The notes beneath the pieces were generated by a model. It saw only the letters and a program-made list of their open reading frames with translations. It did no database searches and was not told the origin of the DNA. 64,000 nt of DNA from Chaunax sp. Z400 (taxonomy: Eukaryota > Chordata > Actinopteri > Lophiiformes > Chaunacidae). Shown here one piece after another: positions 25,940-38,559 of this stretch (position 1 is its first letter; every line of letters starts with the position of its first letter). The position numbers and the translations under genes were made by a program. The DNA lies in contig CM075189.1 of the NCBI GenBank assembly GCA_037577475.1, positions 16,903,839 to 16,967,838 on the forward strand, read 5' to 3'.

Positions 25940-26786
25940 AACCTCTGACTGTTGTGGACCGGTTTGGCCTAGCAGTGGTTTCTCTGCACTCCATATCCAA
26001 GTCGCTTTTGTTGTAGGGGCTCAAAGAGCTTCTACAGTCTGTTGGCACGTAAAGCTGTTTCTTGTAAACCTGAGGATCTGTGGAGGAATCCCCCTGAATC
26101 TGTTCTGCTTCACTATGCCCATATGGTTTTGATCAGATGTCATCATTCCCCCCCGTTTGTTCAGTAATAACCATTGAACCAGACAATTTCAGGCCAATCA
26201 AAGGCCTAATGTGCAGCCGAGTCGTGCTTTGAGATAAAGAAGGTGAACTGTAATTAGGCCAGAGTACGTCTCAGTTCCTGATGTTTCTCCGCTACAGTCC
26301 AAACTGTTACACGTTCAAATGTAAATCATGTACATAGAAATCACTGTCAAACGTTTGTGTCCATTCTGAATTTCATTATTCAATTTTCATTCCGTGAATG
26401 ACAGGAGGAGTTATCCACTTTTTTTTTAACGTTTTCGTTTTTATACTTGATATTTAAAAGTCTTACTTTTTTTTGTGTGTGTGTTTTTTGATTGACGTAA
26501 CAGCAGTATTAGTCATCGATTGGGGGAAAACACGACAGTACACGAATAGTTACTCTATAAACTTTATTTTCTTAGCAATCGCTACAGACAGAGAACTCTT
26601 TCTGACTGTCTGAATGGAGGTCATGTTATTTTTATTGCTTTAGAGTTAACCAATATAACATTGTTTGATACCTGTAAATGTAAAGTTTTGTTTCATAAAT
26701 GTAAAAATATTAAATACTGCTCCCTTTTTTCATTGTTTCAAACAAGTACTTCATCACCAAATGTAGTTGCACCATTACAAGCAAAT
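25940..26786 (+). other. bod1l1 3' UTR
   Basis: Sequence following the stop is of moderate complexity and contains no open frame of note. I see no canonical AATAAA; the variant ATTAAA at 26709-26714 is the best poly(A) signal, giving a 3' UTR of about 0.8 kb. It ends at the Tc1-like element. Confidence 0.5.
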
Positions 26787-27908
26787 ACAGCACCAGTCAG
26801 ACGTTTGGACACACCTTTAAATTCATTGTTTTTTCTTTATTTTTTTTTTCTATTTTCTACATTATAGAACACCACTAAAGGCCTCAAAACTTTAAAATAA
26901 CACCTATGGAATTAAGTAGTATGCAAACATAGTGTCAACAAAGCAAAATGCTTTGCACACTCTTGGTATTCTCTCAACCAGCTTCATGGGATCGTCACCT
27001 GGAATGGTTTTCCAAGAAGTCCCGGCAGAGTTCCTACTTAGCACTTGTGGGCTGGTTTTCTATTCACGCTGCGGTCCAACTCATCCCAAACCATCTCAGT
27101 TGGGTTTAAGTTGGATGATTGTAGAAGCCAGGTCATTTCTCCTCCTTGGTTAGATAGATAGCTCTTACATAGCCTTGAGGTGTGTTTTGACACAGGTTGT
27201 AACCAAAATTCTCAAATTTAGATTCAAATCAGTACAAATTTCCACTCGTCTACTGTCCATTCCTTGTGTGTCTTGGCCCAAGTAATTATCCTCTTCATAT
27301 GGGCCTCCCTCAGTAGCAGTTTTGTTGCAGCAATTTGACCCTGAGGGTCTGATTCACAGTCTCCTCCGAACAGGAGATGTTGAGATGTGTCTGCTTCTTG
27401 AACTTTGTGAAGCATTCATGTTGGGGTCTAATCTGAGGTTCTGTTCATGAGTCAAGTGACTAATGAACTTATCTCTGCAGCAGAGGTAAATCTTGGTCTT
27501 CCTTTCCTGGGACGGTCCTCATGAGAGCCACTTTCGTCAGAGCCTTAGATGGTTTTTGCAACTGCACTTCAGGGTGCTTTCAAACTTCTGACCTTCATGT
27601 CTTAAAGTAATGACGGACTGTCCTTTGTCTTTTACTTAGTTTAGCAGATTTGTGACATAATATGAATGACTACAGTTGGGGCTATATAGGGCTATTTACT
27701 CTACATCAACATTACTTTGACACAACACAACACACACATCAAGAAGGCAAGGAATTCCACTAATTAACTTCTGACAAGACATCTCCTGAAGCTGGTTAAG
27801 ATAATGCCAATTGTGTGCAACACTGTCATCAAGGTAAACAGTCGCTACTTTAAAAAACATCTAAAATGTGAAACACATTTTGTGTTTTTACACTTTTTTG
27901 TGCAACAC

Positions 27909-27960
27909 ATAAGATAAGATAAGATATCCCTTTATTAGTCCCACAGTGGGGAAATTTACA
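27909..27960 (+). mobile_element. LINE/SINE 3' tail inserted into the Tc1 relic
   Basis: ATAAGATAAGATAAGATATC is followed by CCTTTATTAGTCCCACAGTG. This is a widespread fish retroposon tail with short tandem repeats at its end. It splits the right terminal region of the Tc1 relic, so it arrived later. Confidence 0.6.
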
Positions 27961-27962
27961 AA

Positions 27963-28000
27963 TATGAAATAACACATAATTCCATATGTGTTATTTCATA
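27963..28000. repeat. Perfect 16-bp inverted repeat with 6-nt loop
   Basis: TATGAAATAACACATA and TATGTGTTATTTCATA are exact reverse complements separated by ATTCCA. The right half is part of the Tc1 terminal repeat. The left half abuts the inserted retroposon tail. Confidence 0.9.
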
Positions 28001-28045
28001 GATGTGATGTCTTCAGTGTTATTCTACAATGTAGAAAATAATCAA

Positions 28046-29982
28046 TTATCAACTTAAGGTATCTTTTTTTTCATTATTCGACTCTAATAGTTAAAACATT
28101 CTAACAGTTTCATGTCCAGAATATACTTCAATTATGTTTTTAAGTGATTTTCACTTTTCAAAAAAAGGGCTCCTGAACAAATCCTAAACTGTGTTGCTTC
28201 TGTTTCTCCAAACTATGTTTATGAAGAGGTGCACAGAGCAGAATGTGCAGATTCTTATTGATTGACCCGTATTATGTCTCAAACGTTATCTCCTCTGTGT
28301 TTCCTAAATGGATGTGCTGTCTGTAATGTGTATATAGCCAAAGACGTTAACCAATCACGTGGGAGCTGAGAAGAGGAGAGGACATTCCTGCCTGCTAATG
28401 GGGGATAAAACTGACAAACTCAGAATGAAATATTCCACCATCATTAACACGTTAGGAGGCTTTAATCGCTGCATCTGAACTTCCTGGATCCAAACAGCAC
28501 GGAGAGAGGTTACAGAAAGCCTGGCTTCTCTGTTTAAAGTTTTCCAGCCATTCCTGTGGATTGCTAAAATTTGATTCCATAAAGGTGTACCTCTCAGGTA
28601 TTTCCTGGTGCTGTAATCCAAGCCTTAAACTATTAGCCCAACAGCTCTCATTTAAAGTTTTGGATCAGCTTTTATTTAGCCACCAGGCCTGGCAGACAAA
28701 CAGCGCTCCTTTCACTCACTGATGCCATTGGAGCGACATGAGGCGTGATTTTATTATAGCTATTTGCATTGTCGTCCAAAATGATTTTTGAATTTGCCAC
28801 TCAGGTTTCTGCTGCTGAGTATTAGCATTGTGAGGCGCATTAGACGGATTTATAGGCAGCATGTTTTATGTATGAGATGGGGGGGGGGGGCTGCTTTCAG
28901 CTCAGCAGGGACCTCATGTCAAGAATGTGATTTTAAGGAAAATAGAGCAAGATCTCCAGATTTACCTGCTGCTGCACAAATCTGGGCAAATGATTTTAGG
29001 TACAATGAATCTGCTTTACCTGAAGGTTGTCTTTTTTTTAACCTACTGCAAGGAAAATAGTGTAAGATCTCAATCACAGCCACAGAAGTTCACTTTACTT
29101 CCTATTTTGTATTCTTCCTATCTAATCGGTTATGTACCAGATCCTCAGTTTGTGACATTAAGAACACATAAACAGCAAAATGAATGTCCAACCACATCAT
29201 ACAAGTACATCCAACAACTATTTATTTATTATTCAGTCCATTATTACTTCTAGATCAACCATGACAGAAATATTATATATTTTTACAAAATATTACATTT
29301 ACTGAAAAAAGGACAGAAAAATCTGCCAAAGAAATTTAAATGATTATAAATATGAAATCTACCATTGAAATGAAACCAATAGTCATCATTGGAATTACAT
29401 AAAATCAGCAACTATTTGGAGAATGGATTGTTCATTTATGCCAATTTTTTAAGCAAAAATGCAACATTTTCTGTTTCTCTTTGTCAAATATTATTATCAA
29501 AAATGGATTTTCGGGCTGCAGAGTGAGGAAACTATAGCAACTCCAAGTAAAACTCTCTCCATGGTCCATGAAAAGCTTTTTCATTTTTTTGCATTTTGCA
29601 GACTAACTGATAAATTTACAAAATAGTCAAGAGATTGATTGATAGTGAAAACAGTTATTGATCGCTCCTCATACTAAAACCAACATTTTACAACATTCTC
29701 AAGTGCAATTTTTAATTATCATCTCATTTCAGAAAATCAATGAAAAGCACTGTTTGATGACAGATTTAGAAATTAGGATGCTGTGTTATGCAAAAGACAT
29801 CTAAAAACCAGGGTTGAAAGAGATGGAACCTTTTTACCTTCTGATTTGTGCTTAAGATGAAACACTGTATTTGGTATAAGAGCTATTTTTAAAAAAAAGA
29901 TTATAGTGATGGTTTATTAAAGTATTGATGGATATCTGTAAGCCACATGATTGATCAAGGGACTGATGGAAAAAATGTTTAG
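28046..29982. other. Intergenic DNA with one enhancer-like segment
   Basis: This stretch is mostly AT-rich with no gene. Within 28620-28800 the sequence becomes complex and balanced in composition and includes an exact octamer ATTTGCAT at 28762-28769. A G10 run lies near 28880. No repeat family was recognised outside these points. Confidence 0.4.
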
Positions 29983-30380
29983 GTGCAAAGTAGCAATACA
30001 ACCATGTTGGAATATGCTTATGTAAAAGTCCTGCATCAGAATTGTACTTCAGTGAACGTACATAGTAGCTTTGAAATACACCCAAAATACCAAAAGTAGT
30101 ACTCATTATGCAGAATGGCCCAAATCACATGTATTCTATTTTTGATTATAACTATGGATGCATTAATGTACTAGAATTACTGTTTGCAGCTGGTTTGGGA
30201 CCTAATTGTAACTACTTTATATAGTAGATTACAATTTGTATTAATAATTACCATCTCCAAAGTAACTAAAGCTGCCAGATAAATGTACTAGAGAGAAAAG
30301 TACGATATTTGTTTGAGAAGCAGTATAGAGCAGCAAAAAATGGAGTTACTCATGTAAAGTACCTCAAAATTGTACTTGAT
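29983..30380 (+). mobile_element. hAT-like MITE, first copy
   Basis: Motifs of a very common percomorph non-autonomous element are present in order: GTAGCAATACA, AAAAGTCCTGCAT, AAAGTAGTACTCATTATGCA, GCAGAATGGCCC, GATGCATTAATGTA, AAGTAACTAAAGCTGCCAGA and GTAAAGTACCTCAAAATTGT. The outer termini (CAGTGGTGGAA type) are eroded. A second copy of the family lies at 45850-46740. Confidence 0.7.
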
Positions 30381-31579
30381 TCGTTTTATTGCATATTACA
30401 ACAATAACAATATTAATCTTGTATTTACAGTCTTCAAGTACAGTTTGTGACTCTTCATGGTGGGTGTTGCAGTGGTGGGTGTTCTTTGGTTTCTGGCAGG
30501 TCACACTGCCCTGGCATCTAAACATGAGGGGAAAAAACTTGACTGTGATACAAGACACCAGCAACATAAGCCGCCTCAAACCTCTTCACATCTCTTGACT
30601 TTGCCTCTTAAGCAGGTCTGCATGGTGGGTAGCTGTGCCGTTTATCCAGCAGAGAGCTGTGGAAAGATGGTGGTTTCGGGCAGCTGTCAACTGGAATAGA
30701 GGTAACTGTTGGTTTTGAGCTGAGGGGATCCTCACAGGCTGCAGGGATAAGGGGCTCACTCACTCCTGCTGCTGCCTCCCTGCGCGGGGAACGCTCTTTC
30801 CTCTACTGGGGATTTGGCCGGGCCGAGCAGCGCCGAACATAATGCTCTCTCATTCAGCCACTCCTCTCACAAGACATAAAAGTTAACAGGTGTTTAACGT
30901 CAGAAGTGTTTCATACAAGAGTCATAGAAATAGCCAGAGACAGGCAGCTGGGAGGGGTGGTAGCTTAAAGTCTTAAAGTTTTGACTTTTTTTCCATTCTT
31001 TTTGCAGAACTGAAAACGTTCTGCAGTTGAAATAAGATTTGGATTGACTTCTGGCATCTGAGGCTGCAACAAATACACATCAGAGGGCAGGAATATTTCT
31101 AAAAAATACGTTTACAGACTAATATTTTGGGTTCCAATTGATTGGTTCCCTTATTTCAGCATTGTTTGAAGTAAAAAAAAAAACTTGTTTCATCTTGTTA
31201 ATACTGAATTATAAAGAAGGATCTATACACTGATGAGTACATGAGTTATAGATTGTTGCATTGTATACTTTCTGCTTTCTGCTGCAATGTCTGAAATGCA
31301 TTTTTTAATCTTACAATAACCTGGAAGCAGGAAAGAAAAGAAGCGCACCATAGCAATTATTATAATTGTTGTTTCTTAATGTCACGTTTTCAAGATGGAT
31401 CATTTAAATCTATTCTAATCCGAACCTAAATTCTCAGGTTTTCCTTTACAACATTAAAGCAACAATCAAAATAAAAGTTCAACAATGTGCAGCGATGCAA
31501 ACTATTTCCAAGAGTTGTTTGTTATTTTCTAGGCGAAAATACAAAATACAATAAACTTGATCAAAAGGAGATTTTTAAA
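30381..31579. other. Intergenic DNA, no gene seen
   Basis: Mixed-composition sequence with several short open frames, none with a recognisable domain. A CTCF-like match with two mismatches (ACATCAGAGGGCAG) lies at 31077-31090. I see no RNA gene. Confidence 0.4.
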
Positions 31580-33070
31580 CCTACTCTAAAATGTAGAGAG
31601 GGCGTCTGCCTGGACTGAGACAAGAAAATGGTTCCATAAGAGAGGAACCTGATTATTGAGGACTCTGACTCTCATTCTACTTTTGGGGACTCTAGGGACC
31701 ACAGGCAGCTCTGCATCCAGGGAGTCTAGTATTCTAGTCCGGTAATAGATTACTTTGAACACTTAAAGATATGATCATGCCTGGCCTTTGTAAGTGAGGA
31801 GAAATATTTTATATTCTACTATATAGGAGAAACCTGATCTCTTATACTGTATTAGGTCTGGTCAGTATTCACACAGCTGCATACTGGATCAGCCGGAGAG
31901 TCTTCAGAGACTTATTGGGACAGCCTGATGATAGAGAATTGCAATAATCCATCTTGGAAGTAGCAAATGCATAGTTTAGAAGCCAAAACTATTATTTGCA
32001 CAGTGTCTTACACTGTGCCTCAGTGCCTGAGGCTGGGATAGATGGATATAAGGACCAGGGAGGTCCTTGAGGGTGTGACCGCAGCAGGAAGAGATAGTCT
32101 TTGACCTCACCAGTCAATCTTTAATTTATCGTTGGAATCCTTATTTTCAATCAAGTTTTGACACCCTGAGAATCATATTCATTTATAATTTATAATAAAT
32201 ATTTCTATATGCTTTGGACATCTTTCTGTGGCCCTTGGATTATTTTTGATGTGCAGAGTCAGACATTTGTGCTCAGCCACCACAGTGGTGATTAATAGGC
32301 TGATTTTCTTCTATAATGCAGGGGAAATAAGGCAGAAAATGTGTTTTATGTTGGAGTTAAAGACACGTCCTGAATAAAAGAACTCCAGAATTCCTCATGG
32401 TGGTGCTGTAGGCCAAGGTAATGCCATCCATACTTGTTATATCATTATAAGATAATGTGTTTCTGAGATGTCTACGACCCGACACAATAAATTTGCTTTA
32501 TGTAGCAGCAAATTGCAGCTAATTCAAGGTCTTTAAGTCCTGGAATTTAATCAACTGATTAGTTTAAATGGGTTTAATTGATAAGTATAGTTGCTTGTCA
32601 TCTGCATGACTTGTTTCCAAAATATTTATAATAATAAAAATAATAATTTCCAAATATTATTATCTAAAGGAGGCATTTATAAGGTGAATAGTACTGGTCC
32701 AAGTATAGAACCTGGTGGGACTCTTTGGCTAACTTTGGCGAGCATGGATAATTAATTGTTAACATGTACAAACTGTGATTAATCTGTTGGTCAGTAGTAT
32801 CAAAAGTCCCTCATCAGATGTGATTAGGTCATTTGTAACTTTGATCAATGCTGTTTTGCTGTGATTCGCTCTAACACCTGAGGGGAAATCCTCAAATAGA
32901 CTTTTGTTATGTAGAAAATCACATAATTGGTTTCTCGAGATTTTAGAGAGGAAGGTTTGATGTATGTCTGCAGTTGACTAAAACCTCTGGATCAAGAGTA
33001 GACTGTTTAGAAAGAGGCTTAATTGCAGCCATATTTGAAAGGACTGCTAACCTGTGGTGCACAGACGTGT
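31580..33070 (-). mobile_element. Degraded L2/Rex-type LINE reverse transcriptase relic
   Basis: Read on the minus strand, the order of fish LINE reverse-transcriptase segments is visible. First comes the region around an ILE-like motif (about 32900-32960). Next is a stretch around 32680-32720 corresponding to the conserved GVPQGSVLGP block, now decayed. At about 32590-32615 the active-site motif YADDTQLY appears as HADDKQLY. The remainder to 31580 matches the common downstream part of the family (ATTGCAATAATCCA; TTTTATATTCTA). Many stops and small deletions show it is inactive. Confidence 0.75.
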
Positions 33071-34403
33071 GTGACAACTTGTCTCCGTGAGCCACAAGCT
33101 GCAGCTGCAGTTTCTGACACCCACTTCACCTGCTGCAAAGAAAAGGCCCATAATAACTCAAGAATTTCTAAATGGTCCTTGAAGCTTACATAACTACGTC
33201 TACTCATATGTTCAAAAGTCGAATTTTACATGTGACGTGAAACCACTGAAAGGGGTCCGCCGCTTTGAAGGACGTCTTAATTTAGGCGTGAGCGCAGAAG
33301 AAAAGAGGCGGCCACAGAGACCTGAGCAGGCAGCAAAAACCCTTCAGACCTTCAGAAGCCTTTCATGATGTGCTTGAGCTGCATGCATTATCTGTTGCGT
33401 GCCACAGGCAGATGGGAGCTCGTTTGTCAGCCAAGCAGAGCTGAAAATAAACTATAAATCACGTCTGCACTATCTACACACATTAATTGGACTGTAACAG
33501 CAGGCTGTCCCCCCACTTCTGCTCCCGTGTCTGCTGTAATGCAGCAATTGCTGAGATGTTTTGAATAGCTTCCACCAGACAGAGGAACTTCTCTGTGCTT
33601 GTCTCTTGCTTCCATTTACTGTATTAAGTGTTCTGTCCCAAGGGCTCTTCCATTTAGTGCTCCATCGCATGCAAGGATAGTTTTTCTTTTTCAATCTTAA
33701 CTTAGAAGACTAAAAGCATACTTAAAGATGGCAGTACCCCCCCCCTTCCCTTCCCTTTCCTACCACTTTCCAATGTTGAGGATGATTAAGGGTGCTATCA
33801 TGGTGGATCTGATATTTGGTGAGAAATCTAAAGGGCATTTTGGGAGCATTTACTGCAAATTAGTCTTGGCAGTGCCCTCTCATGTGTTGCTCCATCTGAA
33901 CCCAATTTGGCAGCTATTCTCATATAAGAAAGGGGCAGGGGGTGTATGTATCTATAGCGTGCTGTGAGCCCCCTTCTTCATACCAGCATGCAAGAAAAAA
34001 AAATTCCGGACCTGTCATAAACACACCCTGGAGAGGAGGGGAAACAGAGACGTTACCACAGCGACTGGTATGTTGCTGTATCAGGCAAGATTTCTGTTAA
34101 AAACAGGAGATTAAAGTTATGAGAAGAGACAGGAAAAATGATTTGGGGGGCCTGTGTGTGGAGGCAATGCAGTGGGCTAATATGTCATTTAAGATTATTT
34201 CTTTACTGGAAAGGTTGAGGGAATTTCACCCTTGTGTTAAATTGTAGGAGAGCAGACAAAGAGCCTGAGTATATTAAGGAGTTGTGTCATTGTAGATAGA
34301 AAAATAAGATAAATATACCATTTCCCGGCACTGCTATTATGTAGTGATCATCTCATCTTTCCAGATCAGCTTTTTTCCATGACAGCTTCCATTTTCATCC
34401 TCA

Positions 34404-34417
34404 CCAGCAGAGGGAGC
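34404..34417 (+). promoter_or_regulatory. Candidate CTCF site, forward
   Basis: CCAGCAGAGGGAGC agrees with the CTCF core CCASYAGRKGGCRS at all but one position. It is about 4.5 kb upstream of nkx3-2. Binding is inferred only. Confidence 0.4.
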
Positions 34418-36218
34418 CGTTCCTGTCCAGAAACAGTAAAGCAGATAATAAAAAAAAAAGTTTTATATTTCAAACAATTAATAAAACAGTCCTCAATAAT
34501 TTTAGTCATTTATCAAGCAAATATATAAATAGATAAATAAAAATTCACCAACTCCAGCTATATGAATATGAGTATGTGCTGATTCTCTCTCTATCATTGT
34601 AAATTGAATATATTTTGGGGCTTTGGACAGTTTGTTGGCCATATAGACATCTAAAGACACCACTGGAACCCCTCCGGTCATGCAATGAGCAACATCTCCT
34701 CTATTTGCACACATTTTTATTGACTAAATAAGAATTTAGAACCAAAATAAATGGCAGACTAATCGATGATGAAAGTGTAATCACAGGTTGCAGACTTACA
34801 TCTCATGTGTCTTTCCATTAATACATATGACAACTACGTCTTGATTAAACAGACGGCTGAAAAACATCACAACAATCAAACATCGCAACACAATTAAAAT
34901 ACCATTTTTGCCACCACACACATACTGTACACTGATTCTGAGTAATGAGTACTTGTGATAATACCAAATAATTCTGCACTTTTAATTGTAGTGGAGCATG
35001 TTTATTGTGTGGTATCACTACTTTTACTTAAGTTAATTCTTATTGTTATACCTTTTGTTAGTTTTAGGATGGATTGCATCTCTGACGTTCTCATGAATGG
35101 GCTTTTATTGCTTTTATCCCCCATAACTAGAAAAGACAACCTGAAACATGTCCATAAATGTTACATTTTAATGCACTACCCATTCAATTATAGTGGAATT
35201 AAAGAATTAAATGAGAATTTTTGGCTGCAAGCTTAGTTTGCTTTATTTAGCGTTCTTAGGAGTTGTTATATAGCAATAGTTTGTTTTCCTCCTATGCTTT
35301 TGGAGTTTTGGTTTTCCATATGAAATTAGATGCATTTTCACAACAGCATGTAAATAAATAAATGCAGTTTTGGTTGTTCAAATGATCACCTTAGCTGTAC
35401 TCTAAGTGTGAATCACAACAAACCAGCTGTGTATCTATTTTAAATGCCCCTGCAGTTGTCTGAATGAAAACCAAGATGCCATCGGCGCTGCTGTTTATAT
35501 TTCCTGCCACTTACAGCTACTTACTGCTTATTACTCTACCTCGCAGTGTGGTTACCAAAACACAGAGCAACCCATGGAGCTCTGCTTGACATCACATTGA
35601 TAGGCGCACACTGTCGCACTTTGTTGGAGAATTGGAAGACAGTTTTATTTATTTTCCATTTTTTCCCATGGTTAAGTCTTGTGCGTATGGGTTTGTTTGG
35701 CTGGTTTTAGTACAATAAAAAGCAGTATGGTATGATTGAAATGCCTGTAGATACAGCACACACAAAAAAAAGTTCTACCAGACAATATATATATCTGTTG
35801 TGCCACTTGTGTATTGGCCTTGAGTGGAAGGAGTAGTTTCTACCAGAACAAGGGCAGGGTGTGTGAAAATATCCAGACGGTGTCAGTGGTTTGTGCTTTT
35901 CCCTTTTCCAGTTGTGTTTTCATTGCTTGTGGTGACAAAATTTCATCCTCAAGGTCACACTAAAACAATGCCACATAATTTCGTTTTCACAGAGCGGGGC
36001 GATGCAGTTAAAACAAGTCTGAGTGTTAAGTGATTTACTTAAGTAAAGGAAGCATCTGTCTTTGTAGCAAAAATGGATTGCTAAAAAGTAAACCATTTTA
36101 ATATCGTCCTAATATTGAAAAGGTTGTTATTAGTAGCACAGGCTCCAAGTGTGTTTTCTGAGCAGACCCCAAAGACACAAGATGTCAAAAGGCCAAGATG
36201 CAGAGGTCTTTTCAGTGG

Positions 36219-36232
36219 CCACTAGATGGTAT
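36219..36232 (+). promoter_or_regulatory. Weaker candidate CTCF site, forward
   Basis: CCACTAGATGGTAT agrees with the CTCF core at 12 of 14 positions and has the same orientation as the site at 34404. Inferred only. Confidence 0.25.
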
Positions 36233-37135
36233 AATGTATGCATGCAAGGGTTTTGCACAAGGTGTCAGCAGCACCGAAGTTAGATGAATATTATGACAAT
36301 ATTATTTTCTCTCTGATTCTCATAATGTTGACGGGATGTACAAATGAGATTAATTATTTAAACACTGCATGTTTTTGTGTGCAAATATTACAATTCAATT
36401 GACATGGAGGAGAGAAATGTAATATAGCCTCCTAAGAGGTCATTATTTATCTTTTATTTCACGGCTTAATATTTAAAACATATCTAATCCGGTTTTTCAT
36501 AGGTCTTACCAGCAAACGCCGTGTGTAGGCTATATTAGGCGCCGGCTATGAGACCACGGATGATGAGTAAGTTTCAGAAATCAAACGATAAAAAAAACAT
36601 ATTGAAAGAAATTTAAGTTGAAAAACAGGGAGTCGTTTTTTCCTCTCACAAAATCAGCTTTTTGCGCGCTCAGTCTAGTTTTATTGGGGCAGAAAATACT
36701 CCAAAAAACCAAAACGACTAATGGCCGCTAAAATGATTATTTAATTAAAAATCACTTTCACTCTTTTCAGCAGGAAATTGCGGTCAGCGTCATCAGTCAT
36801 CGTCTGGACTGACATTTGAGCTTTGAGTTTTCGATCTTAAATCTTTCTTCCTATCATTTACCTTTTCAGTTTAAAAACTAAGCAGAGAGCAGGTCGGCAT
36901 TAAAATGAATAGGTGTATTATTATTTTTTATTGTGCTGTAGTTTATGACGTAATCAATTCATCTTTTATTGCCTCATTTTATCAAACAATACATACGCTT
37001 TTAAAGATGCAGCACTGGATTCATCGGGACACTTTATTTTATTGATTTTACATTAACCACCTGGTAAATTTCATTTTGCACGTATTTAATAATCAATAAA
37101 AAAAAGAGTCTGGAGATTTCAGTTCAGCTTTTATA

Positions 37136-37173
<38 letters not shown>

Positions 37174-37180
37174 CATTATT
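37136..37180 (+). repeat. (TTA)n microsatellite
   Basis: A run of about fourteen TTA/ATT units with one TCA interruption near the right end. Confidence 0.9.
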
Positions 37181-38559
37181 AAAGCTGGTTGGATGAAGAC
37201 TGGCAAACCAGATGGAACAATACACAGCAACGTTCCATTATAAGGAATTAAGAATTAAATTGTATTATTCTGCAGGATAAGATATGAAGATATACGTGCA
37301 CAAAAGCCCACCCTTATGTACAGGCTAAGCATGGTAGAATTATCAAATAAATAAGATCTGTTTTATTGTAATAAAAAAACTTTCCGTGTGCGCTCCGCCA
37401 GTAAAATTCAAATGTCTATGTTAGTAAGCGATATATAACAAGTATTTAAATTTTTATTGATTGGTAGGCCTTAGTGAACGCAGCAGAAAAAGGTGCGTGA
37501 TCTGCTCTGTAGACCGGCGACGTGAAAAACAGCAGAGGTCACGATCCGGATATGCAGCGACAGATGTTTGTCCGCTTAAACCCTCAGACAAGGGGTTTAA
37601 CAGGTCATGGTGATTAAATGCAATGCTTAATAACCCTTATGCACTAAGATTCTACTACGTTTAGAGTCATATTAACAAAGACAAAAACAAGACAGACATG
37701 TTTTCCTTTTACGCTGCAAAAATGCCAATTTGAGAATTAATTTTTCCCACACATAGATTCTTTCATGGGTCAAGTATTCTCTTAATAAAGCAACATAATT
37801 TCATTTCACCTAGTTCAGAAATGTCCAGGAATAGACATCAGTATTTATGAGGCGCAGGCTTACTGATACATGACTATAGAAGTAGCCGGTGACCTGCCAA
37901 CGCGTTTCGCCTTTAACGAAACATTTACAGTAAATTGAGTCAGCAGTCAGTGAATGCATTTGGTTCGTACACAAGCATGAGGCCTACCTTGTCATGGCGA
38001 TTCATGGCTGCCAAGGAAGTGACAAAATGATCACTTTTTAAAGGTTTAATGAAATGTATCGGGAACAGCCTCCCAGCGTCCAGCATGTCACCACAGAAAA
38101 ATGACACGTTACGCGTCACGCACTCCCAACAGACATATTTGGGTGCTGAAAGGGTTAAGTTTTGATAAGATGACATATCCGAAAAATTTATTGTCCTGGT
38201 GCTGCATTCAGGTAATGTAGGGAAAATGGGAGACAAGACGTTCCCGTTTAATTTTTGACCGGTGTCGCTGCTTAAACCTGTTCTCTTCTGATCTCAGACT
38301 CAGGACTTTGCTTTTTTTTTTTCCTGGATGCACGTTTTTGAATTTTACAAGCACAGTAAATTTAGCCATATTAATCCTAAAACACTAATTAAACCTATCA
38401 ATCATTGTTGTTTCACGGGCCAAGCAGAGACACATTCGCTCTCTCGTTTTAGGCGAAATTGTAATTCAAACAAGATTGTGTTACTGCAACATGAATGTCA
38501 GTTTAGTCCAGTGTTAAAAGCTTCGACCAAACTTTTCTTGGACTTTATCCCACCCAGCT

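Larger units (their letters stand above)
26787..28045 (-). mobile_element. Deleted Tc1/mariner-type transposon relic
   Basis: The left end contains CACCAGTCAGACGTTTGGAC, a fish Tc1-like terminus. The segment reading TATTTTCTACATTATAGAAC near the left end is mirrored by ATTCTACAATGTAGAAAATA at the right, so the terminal repeats are inverted. Between them, on the minus strand, are fragments of a Tc1 transposase coding region (for example around 27070-27135 and 27230-27420). Its middle is missing and the frame is broken. The outermost right terminus is also missing. The element is non-functional and interrupted by a LINE-type tail at 27909-27960. Confidence 0.85.
33071..38559. other. Gene-free upstream flank of nkx3-2
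   Basis: I found no coding exon in these 5.5 kb. Two non-repetitive, composition-balanced segments stand out as possible enhancers: 33240-33640 and 35440-35680. Two CTCF-like motifs (34404-34417 and 36219-36232) are listed separately. A TTA microsatellite lies at 37136-37180. The rest is AT-rich single-copy-looking DNA. Confidence 0.4.

Noticed and set aside
27963..28000. Palindrome as a rho-independent terminator or microRNA hairpin
   Set aside because: It is part of a transposon terminal repeat, with no T run suited to termination and no miRNA-like arm asymmetry.
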